A program made the position numbers and the translations under genes. From CAIXSC01 sp046349915 (GTDB taxonomy: Bacteria; Planctomycetota; Planctomycetia; Pirellulales; Pirellulaceae), in NCBI GenBank assembly GCA_046349915.1, contig JAXMBL010000007.1, forward strand, positions 124,001 through 188,000: a stretch of DNA of 64,000 nucleotides. Reading direction: 5' to 3'. Shown here in pieces: positions 17,401 through 27,757 of the stretch. The notes beneath the pieces are model-generated. The model saw nothing but the letters and a program-made list of their open reading frames with translations. It ran no database searches and was not told the DNA's origin. Position 1 is the first letter of the stretch, and every line of letters starts with the position of its first letter.

Positions 17401-18932
17401 GGACTATCCAATCCCCGAAAGAGCACGCGAATTGCTCGCTGGTCTGTTTCCGCCAAGCGGTAGCCGGGCCGACTTCCCTCTTGGTTGGGTTCCTGTAAAC
17501 ACGAAGCGTCCCAGCGACTGGCTTGCGACAGCACGGGGGCTGCGCGTCGTCGATCGACATCAAGGCCAGGGCCCGCATGGCAGGTCACGCATCCTCGGCT
17601 AATGAACAGCTGTTTACCCCGCTCCACGCGGCCTTCAAGCGGAACGCTATTCGCGGCGGGCTTGGCGGACGAGGAGGCTGGAATCGCTTCCAACGCGAGA
17701 GCGATGCTGTTTCGTTCGAGCGGGGTGAGTTCCATCATAGGCATGCGGTGAGATCGCTGCACCGCCGCGGGATCAGCGAGCCAGCGTTCTACAAATCCTC
17801 TCGGACGTTTAGCCGCCAAGTGAGTGAGGTCGCCGCCATCGAATAAATCGCTTGTTCCCAGTCCTTGATGTCGATGACAAGCCAGGCAGCCAACGGATCG
17901 AATCAACGTCAGCCCTCGTTCGCTCGATGGTCGCTCGGGCGCGGGCGCCTTGCCTTTGGGCGGATTCGCGGGGCGCTGGCTCGACGCGGGATTGTTCGTG
18001 GACGTAGGAGTTGGCGGAGATGAAGCGGGAGCTTGCGAATTGGTCGTGGGCGATGGGGCTGGGACGTCTATCGCCAAATAGGCTGCCAAATCATCGATCT
18101 GCGTCGACTCGAGCGCGAAATGGGGCATGCGGCGAACGCGTGGGTCGGTGGTCGCCGCGGCGCGCGGGTCGTTCGCGACGCCGGCAGCAGCCAGATGCGC
18201 GACAAACCACGAACGATGAAGGCACCCGGATAGTTTCTCAAGCGACGGGGCGCGGAGCGGCGCGACCGATCGCTGCAAAGCCGTCGCGTGGCACGCTTCG
18301 CACCGCAACGCTCGAACCAATTCGGCGCCCCGTTGAGCCAGCATGGCTGGCGTTGATTCGCGGTCATGCACGAGAAAACGAGCGGGAATCGGCTCGAGTG
18401 TGAATTGAGGGCCAGTCCAATACACTGCAATGCGATTGCCTGCTTCTTCCGAGGAGTGTTCGATGGTCAATGCATGTCGATCAAAATCGAGTGCCAAGGG
18501 ACCGCTGATCGACCAACTCGGCCGCGCCGACGAAGCTTCGATGACTTGCGAGTTGTTCAGGGTGATACGCGTGCGACCCGACGCGAAGACCGCCAGTCGA
18601 TGGGGCCCCGGTTGCTGCACCCACAAACGACCTTGCCACTGAATGCGATGACCGCCGGCGGCCAGTCGAGGATCGATTTCAGGAAGGCTGCCGGCGAACG
18701 TGGGAGCAGAGTCGACACGCGATACTTCTTGTCCGCGTTGATCGGTATATAGAGCGACGAGCCCCGGCCGATAGGGATTCTCGTCGTCCTCTTCATCGGC
18801 TCGTGCCGCCCCTCGCTGTTCCTGCCCCAGGAGGAACCCAAGCATGAGGAGCACGCCATAGGAAACGCTCCGCAACCAACGGCACGATGGGCCGCATGGC
18901 GCCCATTCCTCCCGATTCGCCGGATGTCTCAT
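14454..18932 (-). CDS. Giant pentahaem protein: PA14-like, cytochrome c and beta-propeller domains
   Basis: An exported protein of 1492 residues. Domains in order: a signal segment (about 20-45); a PA14-like carbohydrate-binding domain (about 55-190, GRLWVQQPGPHRLAVFASGR); a cytochrome region with five CxxCH sites (CEACH 211, CLACH 349, CVTCH 448, CLFCH 534, CTSCH 667) broken by a Pro/Ser/Thr linker at 290-340; a beta-rich region (about 770-1000); a six-bladed propeller of the PQQ-glucose dehydrogenase type (about 1040-1390, including GHRFPMGLARN); and a C-terminal beta domain. Such proteins are typical of planctomycetes and thought to oxidise complex carbohydrates. Its ATG overlaps the TGA of the TerB gene by four bases, so it is translationally coupled to it. 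Confidence 0.88.
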   Translation of the reverse strand: MRHPANREEWAPCGPSCRWLRSVSYGVLLMLGFLLGQEQRGAARADEEDDENPYRPGLVALYTDQRGQEVSRVDSAPTFAGSLPEIDPRLAAGGHRIQWQGRLWVQQPGPHRLAVFASGRTRITLNNSQVIEASSARPSWSISGPLALDFDRHALTIEHSSEEAGNRIAVYWTGPQFTLEPIPARFLVHDRESTPAMLAQRGAELVRALRCEACHATALQRSVAPLRAPSLEKLSGCLHRSWFVAHLAAAGVANDPRAAATTDPRVRRMPHFALESTQIDDLAAYLAIDVPAPSPTTNSQAPASSPPTPTSTNNPASSQRPANPPKGKAPAPERPSSERGLTLIRSVGCLACHRHQGLGTSDLFDGGDLTHLAAKRPRGFVERWLADPAAVQRSHRMPMMELTPLERNSIALALEAIPASSSAKPAANSVPLEGRVERGKQLFISRGCVTCHAGPGLDVDRRRAAPVLSQASRWDASCLQEPNQEGSRPGYRLAETDQRAIRVLFRGLDSPLAASMARLQPTPAGHNLLQENHCLFCHARNDQGGLSGVAAEVVRHSPELAPLLPALSPPPLTHVGDKLHDSALEAAIRRSGASRRPWLAVRMPRFPWQDSEVSAVVAHLVDQDRVPAGAPVEARASHIANRESLGLSELAIRTTGGRLVTPDGFGCTSCHSVGSVQPPPAPLNARGPDLSLVGQRIRSEWFDRWVRNPARIVPRMEMPSVQIAVRGTLYEQLDAQLAAVWHALNLPDFVPPEPNPVQTLRLSGLPERRDRAELITDVVQADGRVWLKPLLIGLGNRQNILFDLEQLRIARWSLGDTARQRTKGKSWHWEAAGVDLLRSQATSLEDGAEFLLEVQGERQVPLADGARSGQFPTEVDQWRHVDGGLEFTHRLRFPGDSSSPGIRVTQTFAPLSFDSLTQPGGFRRSVQVSGLAPGSRLRFRALHAMRAREATVVDAGKRLRLDDGVATLEWATPGIQWDADGSALIPIADSTKPLSLELVYRTTLANDQFHPVVPMKDSAVTTTYKPTRLPVAPGFTTHRLPLDERPMPTALAWRPTGELIVASLKGRVLLARDSDGDELEDQWQVFSDELAAPYGVAAAGDAIDVATKYAVLRLWDDDRDGRADRVMTVASGWGHTTDYHDWTVGLVPDGAGGYFSGLACQQDKRSPVAGKLRGAVIHLTPPAGGVGENRPFLVETVTAGHRFPMGLARNRQGDLFVTDNQGNYNPFNELNHVRPGLRYGFINSLEQRPDFRPPAEPPAIAIPHPWTRSVNGICLLDAPSASGQTTPAFGPFTGHFVGCEYDTRRLVRMSLQKAGDTFQGAVYPLTYDEPRGGEWLLGPITCAVSPRGDLYVGGIRDSGWGGGNNLGELVRLRFDPQQLPAGIAEVRSHGDGFEIAFTQPIAQPLAVETTHYAVSSYRRESTPAYGGPDLERRDERVTRAMLADDGRTVRLELAAPAREGYVYEFRLRGMTAAGVEFHPAEAYFTLRQRVPR

Positions 18933-19672
18933 GAACGCTTTCCTTTTTTCGCGCGAGCGGCGACGCGGGTCGACTTCTTGACGACTTTTACGGGCTTACT
19001 CTTCGCGGGCTTTTTCAGGGCGGGCTTTTTTTGGGCGGGCTTTTTTGGGGCGGACTTCTGGCTCGCAGCTTTCGCCGCGGGCTTCTTGGCGGCTTTCTGG
19101 TGAGACGCTCCTTTGCTAGGAGTCTTTTTCGCGGAGGACTGTTTGGCCGTGGATGCCGGAGCTGTCGATTTCGCTCGCTTGGTCGAGGGCTTGGCCGATC
19201 GTTTGGTTGGGACTCGCGGTGTTGACTCAACGCTCGGCTCGCTGGCCGACTCGACGCTCTTCTCGGCGTTCTGCTCACCCGCGGCAAGTTCCTGTAGGGA
19301 CGGAGCGGTCGGTGGTAAGCCAGGCGGGACTTTCGAGGCGAGGTCCACGATGATCGAATCGATTTCGGCGGCGCTGAACTTCATATGCGCCGCGACGATG
19401 GCGAACAACTGTTTTTCGACGTCTTGCAGGCGGCCGTCCGCGGCCATGATGCTGAGCATGTCGCGCAACAGCTCTTCGCGCTCGGAGCGTCTACGCGGAA
19501 TTTCGAATTCGCCCGGGTGTTCCAGCGAGCGGTTCACGGCAATCGCGAATTGATGGTCGCTGAGTCCCCATTCGCGAGCTCGCTGCGAGAGGAACTTGAC
19601 TTCGCGTTCAGACAGGCTGCCATCCGCCGTCGCGACCGACAAAAGATTAACGAAACGATGTAAACGGTCCAC
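18929..19672 (-). CDS. TerB-like protein with histone H1-like Lys/Ala/Pro tail
   Basis: A 247-residue protein. Residues 1-115 match the TerB (tellurite-resistance) helical fold: LLSVATADGSLSEREVKFL and MLSIMAADGRLQDVEKQLFA are the two repeated acidic metal-site motifs. Residues from about 130 to the end are almost entirely Lys, Ala, Pro, Ser and Thr (KKPAAKAA, KKPAQKKPALKKPAK), as in bacterial histone H1-like DNA-binding tails. The start is a GTG with GGAG seven bases upstream. Its stop overlaps the start of the pentahaem gene. A cytoplasmic DNA- or RNA-binding role of the tail is inferred from composition, and coupling to an exported cytochrome is odd. Confidence 0.82.
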   Translation of the reverse strand: MDRLHRFVNLLSVATADGSLSEREVKFLSQRAREWGLSDHQFAIAVNRSLEHPGEFEIPRRRSEREELLRDMLSIMAADGRLQDVEKQLFAIVAAHMKFSAAEIDSIIVDLASKVPPGLPPTAPSLQELAAGEQNAEKSVESASEPSVESTPRVPTKRSAKPSTKRAKSTAPASTAKQSSAKKTPSKGASHQKAAKKPAAKAASQKSAPKKPAQKKPALKKPAKSKPVKVVKKSTRVAARAKKGKRS

Positions 19673-20054
19673 GACGCGTCTCCAAGGTGTAGTGAGTTGG
19701 GGCGAGTTGAATGTCCATGGTACGCAATCCCGCGGCGCGAACCGAGCGGGTCGGGATAATCACGTGCCAATTTGGCAGAGACGAACCTGAACTTCGCGAC
19801 TGGCGGATGTCGGTATAGCGTATGTTTTTGTTTTAAGTTGTTTGATGTCAGTTGTTTGTGTTTTTTCTGCTGGGGCTGACTGCGCATTGGCACGCACTTT
19901 GCTTCTATGGGTAGGCAACGTGCGGCACTGACGATTGGCGGACGGTCAGCTGGTTCGCGGACAAGTGTTCAAACGTTGATGGCGACGCAAGTTCCGTCGA
20001 CATCCTCCTTTTCCTAAGCAACGAAACCAGCGCCATCCAGAGGGAGTGACCATC
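19673..20054. other. dnaK upstream region
   Basis: About 380 bases between the divergent TerB gene and dnaK. It contains the sigma54 promoter at 19888-19903, a T-rich tract at about 19818-19868 just upstream of it that could aid DNA bending, and a leader of about 140 bases. No CIRCE inverted repeat was found. Confidence 0.6.
19888..19903 (+). promoter_or_regulatory. Sigma54 (-24/-12) promoter upstream of dnaK
   Basis: The sequence TGGCACGCACTTTGCT matches the RpoN consensus TGGCACG-N4-TTGCW at every defined base, with GG and GC exactly ten bases apart. Transcription would start near 19914, giving a leader of about 140 bases before the dnaK ATG at 20055. Confidence 0.75.
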
Positions 20055-21980
20055 ATGGCTCAAGGCGAGAAAATCATTGGCATTGATTTGGGCACCACCA
20101 ACTCCGTCGTATCGATCATGGAGGGGAGCGAGCCCAAGGTGATCGCGAACGCGGAAGGAAATCGCCTGACGCCGAGCGTGGTGGCGTTCAACGATCGTGG
20201 GGAAACCTTGGTCGGCGAGCCGGCGAAGCGGCAAGCGGTGACCAATCCCACTCGCACCATCTACTCAATCAAGCGCTTCATGGGGCGCCGACACAACGAA
20301 GTTGAGTCGGAAGAGAAGATGGTTCCGTACAAGGTGACCGGCGGCGCGGCCGACTATGTCAAGGTCCGCGTGGGCGATCGCGAGATGACGCCGCAGGAGA
20401 TTTCGGCCAAGGTGTTGACGAAGCTGAAGGAAGCGGCTGAGTCGTACTTGGGACACAAGGTGAACAAAGCGGTCATCACGGTTCCCGCCTATTTCAACGA
20501 CGCGCAGCGGCAAGCGACCAAGGACGCCGGCCAGATCGCGGGCTTGGAAGTGGCTCGTATCATCAACGAACCGACCGCCGCGGCGCTCGCGTATGGGCTC
20601 GACAAGAAGAAGGACGAGAAGATCGTCGTGTTCGACTTGGGCGGCGGTACGTTTGACGTCTCGGTGCTGCAAGTCGCCGGCAGCGGCGATGACGGTTCGG
20701 AGACGAAAGTGTTCGAGGTGATCAGCACGAATGGCGACACGCACCTGGGCGGCGACGACTTCGACTTGGAACTGATCAACTACGTGGCGGATCAATTCAA
20801 ACGTGACAATGGCATCGACCTCCGGAAGGATGTCATGGCGTTGCAGCGGTTGCAGGAAGCGTGCGAGAAAGCGAAGAAAGAGCTGAGCTCGCTTCCGCAA
20901 ACCGACATCAGCCTGCCGTTCATCACGGCCGATGCGTCGGGTCCCAAGCACTTGCAAGTGACCATTACGCGGGCCAAGTTCGAGGAGATTTCGGATCATC
21001 TGATCGAACGTTGCCGCAAGCCGGTAGTTCAAGCGCTGAAGGATGCGAAGCTCAATCCGTCGGAAATCGATGAGGTGGTGCTCGTCGGCGGATCGACTCG
21101 TATTCCCAAAGTGCAAAAGCTGGTGCGAGACATCTTCGGCAAGGAGCCGCACAAGGGTGTGAATCCCGACGAAGTGGTAGCGGTGGGCGCCGCGATTCAA
21201 GGGAGCGTGCTGTCGGGCGATCGCAAGGATCTGCTGTTGCTCGACGTGACGCCGCTCACCTTGGGCATCGAAACCGAGGGACGAGTGATGACGGCGTTGG
21301 TCGAACGCAACACCACGATTCCCGTGGAGAAGAAGAAGGTCTTCAGCACGGCGTCGGACAATCAGACGGCGGTGACCGTGCGTGTTTTCCAAGGCGAGCG
21401 ACCGATGGCCGAGGACAATCGGTTGTTGGGCGAGTTCAACTTGGAAGGCCTGCCGCCGGCGCCGCGTGGCGTGCCGCAAATCGAGGTAAAATTCGACATC
21501 GATCAGAACGGCATTCTGCACGTGACGGCGAAAGATCTGGGCACTCGAAAAGAAGCGACAGTTCGCATCGAGCAATCGTCGGGGCTGTCCGAGTCGGAGA
21601 TCGAGCGGATGCGAAAAGACGCCGAATCGCATGCCGCTGAAGACAAGAAGCGACGCGAGTTGGCCGAATTGCGGAATCAGTCGGACCAGATGTGCTATCA
21701 GCTCGAAAAGCTGATGAAGGAACATGCCGACAAGCTGCGAGATTCGGACAAGGAACCGCTGGAAAAGGCGATCGCCAAGACGAAGGAGGTTGCGAAAACC
21801 GACGATGTCGAGGCGATTCGCGCCGCGGTGAACGAACTCGAACAAGCTTCGCATGCGTTCAGCAAGCAGTTGTACGAGAAGAATGCGGCCGCTGGCGGGG
21901 ACGCGGCGGGAGCGTCCGCCGAGGGGGCCAAGCCCGCGGATGACGCCATCGACGCCGAATTCGAGGTGAAGAAGGATTAG
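20055..21980 (+). CDS. dnaK: Molecular chaperone DnaK (Hsp70)
   Basis: A 641-residue Hsp70 of standard length. The ATPase domain opens with IGIDLGTTNSVV and contains AVITVPAYFNDAQRQATKDAG, IINEPTAAALAYGLD, VFDLGGGTFDVSVL and VGGSTRIPKVQ. The substrate-binding domain follows from LLLLDVTPLTLGIET, then a helical lid and a charged C-terminus. It refolds proteins with ATP, normally with DnaJ and GrpE; neither co-chaperone gene is adjacent. The ATG at 20055 has GGGAG eight bases upstream and gives the canonical N-terminus; a GTG at 20046 is rejected. The nearest recognisable promoter is a sigma54 site, and no CIRCE element was seen. clpB follows on the same strand after a terminator-like hairpin. 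Confidence 0.97.
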   Translation: MAQGEKIIGIDLGTTNSVVSIMEGSEPKVIANAEGNRLTPSVVAFNDRGETLVGEPAKRQAVTNPTRTIYSIKRFMGRRHNEVESEEKMVPYKVTGGAADYVKVRVGDREMTPQEISAKVLTKLKEAAESYLGHKVNKAVITVPAYFNDAQRQATKDAGQIAGLEVARIINEPTAAALAYGLDKKKDEKIVVFDLGGGTFDVSVLQVAGSGDDGSETKVFEVISTNGDTHLGGDDFDLELINYVADQFKRDNGIDLRKDVMALQRLQEACEKAKKELSSLPQTDISLPFITADASGPKHLQVTITRAKFEEISDHLIERCRKPVVQALKDAKLNPSEIDEVVLVGGSTRIPKVQKLVRDIFGKEPHKGVNPDEVVAVGAAIQGSVLSGDRKDLLLLDVTPLTLGIETEGRVMTALVERNTTIPVEKKKVFSTASDNQTAVTVRVFQGERPMAEDNRLLGEFNLEGLPPAPRGVPQIEVKFDIDQNGILHVTAKDLGTRKEATVRIEQSSGLSESEIERMRKDAESHAAEDKKRRELAELRNQSDQMCYQLEKLMKEHADKLRDSDKEPLEKAIAKTKEVAKTDDVEAIRAAVNELEQASHAFSKQLYEKNAAAGGDAAGASAEGAKPADDAIDAEFEVKKD

Positions 21981-22123
21981 TTTGGTCGTCGCCGCCAAGC
22001 ATGGAGAGCATCCCTCGGTAGTACGAACCTTCTGGTCAGTCTCCGAGGGACTCGAATTCGCAGGCGCGCGGCGATCTTGAACTAGACGAACGTCCGCAAG
22101 GACTCGAGTGAGAAAGATACGCA

Positions 22124-22172
22124 GGGGTGGAGTCCGCGCGGGGAGACCGCGTGAACTCCACCCCGTTTTTTT
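22124..22172 (+). terminator. Strong intrinsic terminator / leader hairpin before clpB
   Basis: A 10-bp perfect stem (GGGGTGGAGT at 22124-22133, ACTCCACCCC at 22155-22164) encloses a nested 5-bp stem (CGCGG/CCGCG) with loop GGAGA, followed by G and seven T. It would terminate dnaK transcripts. It ends 17 bases before the clpB ATG, so any transcript reading into clpB from upstream must pass through it. Confidence 0.85.
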
Positions 22173-22189
22173 GACGGGAGGGTGCGATC

Positions 22190-24853
<2,664 letters not shown>

Positions 24854-24871
24854 CATTGGACAGCCAGATGA

Positions 24872-24907
24872 AGCCGCGGTGGAATGTCTAGGCATTCCAC
24901 CGCGGCT
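24872..24907. repeat. 15-bp inverted repeat between convergent clpB and lhgO
   Basis: Perfect arms AGCCGCGGTGGAATG (24872-24886) and CATTCCACCGCGGCT (24893-24907) surround TCTAGG. The hairpin lies 18 bases after clpB and three bases before the lhgO stop codon, and could stop transcription from both sides. No T-run follows on either strand. Confidence 0.7.
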
Positions 24908-24910
24908 GCC

Positions 24911-26113
24911 TTATTGGAAACGTGGCGCCAGCTTGTCAACGATCAAGCGACCAATGTTCAGCGACGAGGTGGCCGCGGGCGAAGGCGCATTGCATACATG
25001 CACCGCTCGCGGTTGCTCCAAAATCAGAAAGTCGTCCACCAGCTGACCTGTGGGCGCCAAGGCCTGAGCGCGCACGCCCGCTCGCGCGGGGATCAAATCC
25101 GCCGACTTGACGTCGGGGACCAACCGTTGCAACGCTCGGACGAACGCCGCCTTGCTCCACGAACGCCACATCTCGCCCAAGCCCTCGCGCCAGCAGCGAG
25201 CGGCCAGTCGCAAGAACCCCGGATAGCTGAGCGACTCGAAGAGGTCTTTCAGATTGACGTCGGTCTTGCGGTATCCCTCGCGAGCAAATGCGAGCACGGC
25301 GTTGGGGCCGCATTCCACGCCGCCGTCGATCATGCGAGTGAAGTGGACGCCGAGGAAAGGAAAGGCCGGGTCGGGAACAGGATAGATCAGGTTGCGGCAC
25401 AAATCATGCGACTCAGGTCGAATGTCATAATACTCGCCGCGAAATGGGACGATCCTCGAATCAAGTTGCTGGCCGGCTCGACGCGCGACGCGATCACTGT
25501 GCAAGCCCGCGCAGGTGACTAACTGAGCGGCCGTGAAAATGCCGTCAGTTGTCTTTACTTCGACATGTCCCGCGTGAGTCGTTATCGCTTCGACGCGAGT
25601 GCCGGTGAGTACTCGGCTCGATCCGCTCGCCACCAATTCGGCCAGCTTCTCGGTCACTCGTCGGTAATTGACGATGCCCGCTTCCGGGACATGGATCGCT
25701 CGCACTCCCGCCGCGTGCGGTTCGAGTTCGCGGAGGCGAGTGGCGTTGATCAGTTCGCAACGTACGCCATTTTGTTGGCCGCGCTCAAAAATCGCCCGCA
25801 GCCGAGTCTCTTCCCGCTCGTCGACCGCCACAATCACCTTGCCGCAGATGTCGTGCGGAATGTCGTGCTGACGACAGAACGCTTCCATCGCCAGTTTGCC
25901 CGCGCGACAGTTGGTGGCACGCAGCGAGCCTGGCTTGTAGTAGATGCCCGAATGCAAGACGCCCGAATTATGCCCAGTCTGATGGAAGCCAACACTCGCT
26001 TCCTTCTCGAGGACCAGCACCGAACGGTCCGGGAATCGGTCAAGTAACTGATGGGCGGTCGCGAGTCCCACGATCCCCCCACCCACGACGATCACATCCG
26101 CGTCAGGAATCAC
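24911..26113 (-). CDS. lhgO: L-2-hydroxyglutarate oxidase
   Basis: A 400-residue FAD-dependent oxidase that converts L-2-hydroxyglutarate to 2-oxoglutarate, typically passing electrons to the membrane quinone pool. It has the N-terminal dinucleotide-binding motif VIVVGGGIVGLATAHQLL, the family signature HQTGHNSGVLHSGIYYKPGS, GKVIVAVDERE, a middle HVPEAGIVNYRRV, and C-terminal RAGVRAQAL. Length is normal for LhgO. The start is a GTG with GGAG six bases upstream. Its start codon is only 12 bases from a heptamer repeat array that occupies the expected promoter or leader. No other gene of this pathway is nearby. Confidence 0.9.
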   Translation of the reverse strand: MIPDADVIVVGGGIVGLATAHQLLDRFPDRSVLVLEKEASVGFHQTGHNSGVLHSGIYYKPGSLRATNCRAGKLAMEAFCRQHDIPHDICGKVIVAVDEREETRLRAIFERGQQNGVRCELINATRLRELEPHAAGVRAIHVPEAGIVNYRRVTEKLAELVASGSSRVLTGTRVEAITTHAGHVEVKTTDGIFTAAQLVTCAGLHSDRVARRAGQQLDSRIVPFRGEYYDIRPESHDLCRNLIYPVPDPAFPFLGVHFTRMIDGGVECGPNAVLAFAREGYRKTDVNLKDLFESLSYPGFLRLAARCWREGLGEMWRSWSKAAFVRALQRLVPDVKSADLIPARAGVRAQALAPTGQLVDDFLILEQPRAVHVCNAPSPAATSSLNIGRLIVDKLAPRFQ

Positions 26114-26125
26114 ACTCTGCTCCGC

Positions 26126-26233
26126 TGGTCATTGGTCATTGGTCATTGGTCATTCGTCATTGGTCATTCGTCATTCGTCATTGGTCATTCGTCATTCGTC
26201 ATTGGTCATTCGTCATTGGTCATTGGTCATTCG
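26126..26233 (+). repeat. Heptamer tandem array A (TCATTGG/TCATTCG)
   Basis: About fifteen 7-bp units of TCATTGG or TCATTCG in irregular alternation. It resembles the short tandemly repeated repetitive (STRR) heptamers described in cyanobacteria. It abuts the ribosome binding site of lhgO. Confidence 0.9.
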
Positions 26234-26350
26234 TTGGGCGCGGCTCGCTCGCTTCCTCAGTTAGTTTGAGGGGGCTTCCTTCAAATTAACCTCAACCCCT
26301 GAGATGTCCAACTCCCACTCTCTCCAGATCCCCCCCTCAGTGACCAGGAG

Positions 26351-26487
26351 CCAACAACCAACAACCAACAACCAATGACCAATGACCAATGACGAATGAC
26401 CAATGACGAATGACCAATGACGAATGACCAATGACGAATGACGAATGACCAATGACCAATGACGAATGACCAATGACCAATGACCAA
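26351..26487 (-). repeat. Heptamer tandem array B (inverted orientation)
   Basis: About nineteen 7-bp units. The first three are CCAACAA; the rest are CCAATGA or CGAATGA, the reverse complement of array A. Arrays A and B are separated by about 117 bases and could pair over roughly 100 bases. Confidence 0.9.
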
Positions 26488-26641
26488 ACCTCACGCCATC
26501 TTAATCAGTGAGTCGCCGAATTTTGGGCGCCCATTTTGCCTAGAGTCCCGGCGCAGGGTAAATGAGGGCTGAAATCCGCCTTCAGTCAGATGGGAAGGCT
26601 CTGTAGACTACGCACCCCGAAAATGACCGAGGAGCGGAATT

Positions 26642-27745
26642 GTGGTTCGAATCTTGAAACTCACCCTCTGGACCTTCGTCATCGTCATGGCGACTCGTGC
26701 GGCAGCGCAGGCGCCGAGTTTGGCGTCGTCGCCCGGTTATTCACGTGCCACCACGGGATCGCCCAATGCGACTCCGTATGGAGGCTATGGGGGGAGTGGT
26801 GATGTCGGATCGGGGCAGCCTATTTCGAGTTACTTGAATCCTGGAGTGACGGGACCGGCGGGCTCGCCCTTGACGGGGGCTCCCATGCCTGGCGCCCCCA
26901 TGACGGGATCGGCCACGACGGTCGAGCCGATATCGCCGCACTTGGATTTGGACTCGTACCTGTCGCCCTCGGGTTATTTCGGCGACGAGTGGACGTGGCA
27001 GTTGATGCCATCCAGCTTGATTTACAAGTCGTATCTGGCGGGGGTGAAGGAGTCGCGGTTAGCGAGCCAGCACATCAATATCAAAGAGGATGGTTGGCTG
27101 TGGGACGCGGTCTTGGGCGGACGAGTGGGGATTTTGAGGTATGGAAACCAAGATCCGATTCGTCCCGATGGATTTCAACTCGACTTCGAGGGATCGGCTC
27201 AGGTGCGGTTGGACGTCACGAACGATGTCGACGTGCGGTCGGTCGATTTCCGCGGCGGAATTCCGCTAACCTATGGGGCAGGGCCTTGGCGGACGAAGTT
27301 CGGCTATTATCACTTGAGTTCGCACTTGGGCGACGAGTTCTTGCTGGCGCATCCCGGCTACAACCGTTTGAATTATTCGCGTGACTGCCTGGTGTTGGGC
27401 GAGACCGTGTTTCTCACCGACCGGCTGCGGATTTACGGCGAAGTGGCCTGGGCGTTTTACAACGATGTGAACAAGCCGTGGGAGTTTCAGTTCGGCGTCG
27501 ATTATTCGCCGGTGGCGCCGACCGGGTTTATGGGCGAACCGTTTTTCGCGGTCAACGGCCACCTGCGGCAGGAGTTGAACTACAGCGGTCACTTTGTCGC
27601 TCAAACAGGCTGGGCTTGGGTCAGCGACGAAAACACTCGCCTGCTACGCATCGGCTTCTTCTACTTTAACGGTCTGAGCAATCAGTACTCGTTCTACAAT
27701 CAGTGGGAGCAGCAGATCGGCGGCGCCATCTGGTACGACTACTAG
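26642..27745 (+). CDS. DUF1207-like outer-membrane protein
   Basis: A 367-residue exported protein. The N-terminal signal (LTLWTFVIVMATRAAAQA) is followed by a Gly/Pro/Ser-rich low-complexity stretch (about 25-100, with GAPMPGAPMTG). The rest (YLSPSGYFGDEWTWQLMPSSLIY onward) matches DUF1207, a planctomycete-typical beta-barrel family with many aromatic residues at strand ends. The C-terminal GGAIWYDY is a plausible outer-membrane sorting signature. The start is GTG with AGGAG eight bases upstream. It converges on the ten-gene operon, whose last stop is only 12 bases away. Function is unknown. Confidence 0.8.
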   Translation: MVRILKLTLWTFVIVMATRAAAQAPSLASSPGYSRATTGSPNATPYGGYGGSGDVGSGQPISSYLNPGVTGPAGSPLTGAPMPGAPMTGSATTVEPISPHLDLDSYLSPSGYFGDEWTWQLMPSSLIYKSYLAGVKESRLASQHINIKEDGWLWDAVLGGRVGILRYGNQDPIRPDGFQLDFEGSAQVRLDVTNDVDVRSVDFRGGIPLTYGAGPWRTKFGYYHLSSHLGDEFLLAHPGYNRLNYSRDCLVLGETVFLTDRLRIYGEVAWAFYNDVNKPWEFQFGVDYSPVAPTGFMGEPFFAVNGHLRQELNYSGHFVAQTGWAWVSDENTRLLRIGFFYFNGLSNQYSFYNQWEQQIGGAIWYDY

Positions 27746-27757
27746 TCGTCCATCGTC

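Larger units (their letters stand above)
26114..26641. other. Divergent intergenic region dominated by heptamer repeats
   Basis: About 528 bases between lhgO (minus) and the DUF1207 gene (plus). Two heptamer arrays in opposite orientation take up about half of it. No promoter was recognised. Open frames in the arrays translate to VIGHWSFVIGH-like repeats and are artefacts of the tandem repeat. Confidence 0.7.

Noticed and set aside
19904..20054. CIRCE/HrcA operator in the dnaK leader
   Set aside because: No TTAGCACTC-N9-GAGTGCTAA-like inverted repeat was found.
20265..21998. 577-codon minus-strand open frame opposite dnaK
   Set aside because: It mirrors the codon structure of dnaK in a GC-rich genome and has no recognisable protein features.
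26126..26487. Heptamer arrays as a CRISPR array or as small protein genes
   Set aside because: Units are 7 bp with no spacers, and no cas genes are present; the encoded VIGHWSFVIGH-like peptides are repeat artefacts.
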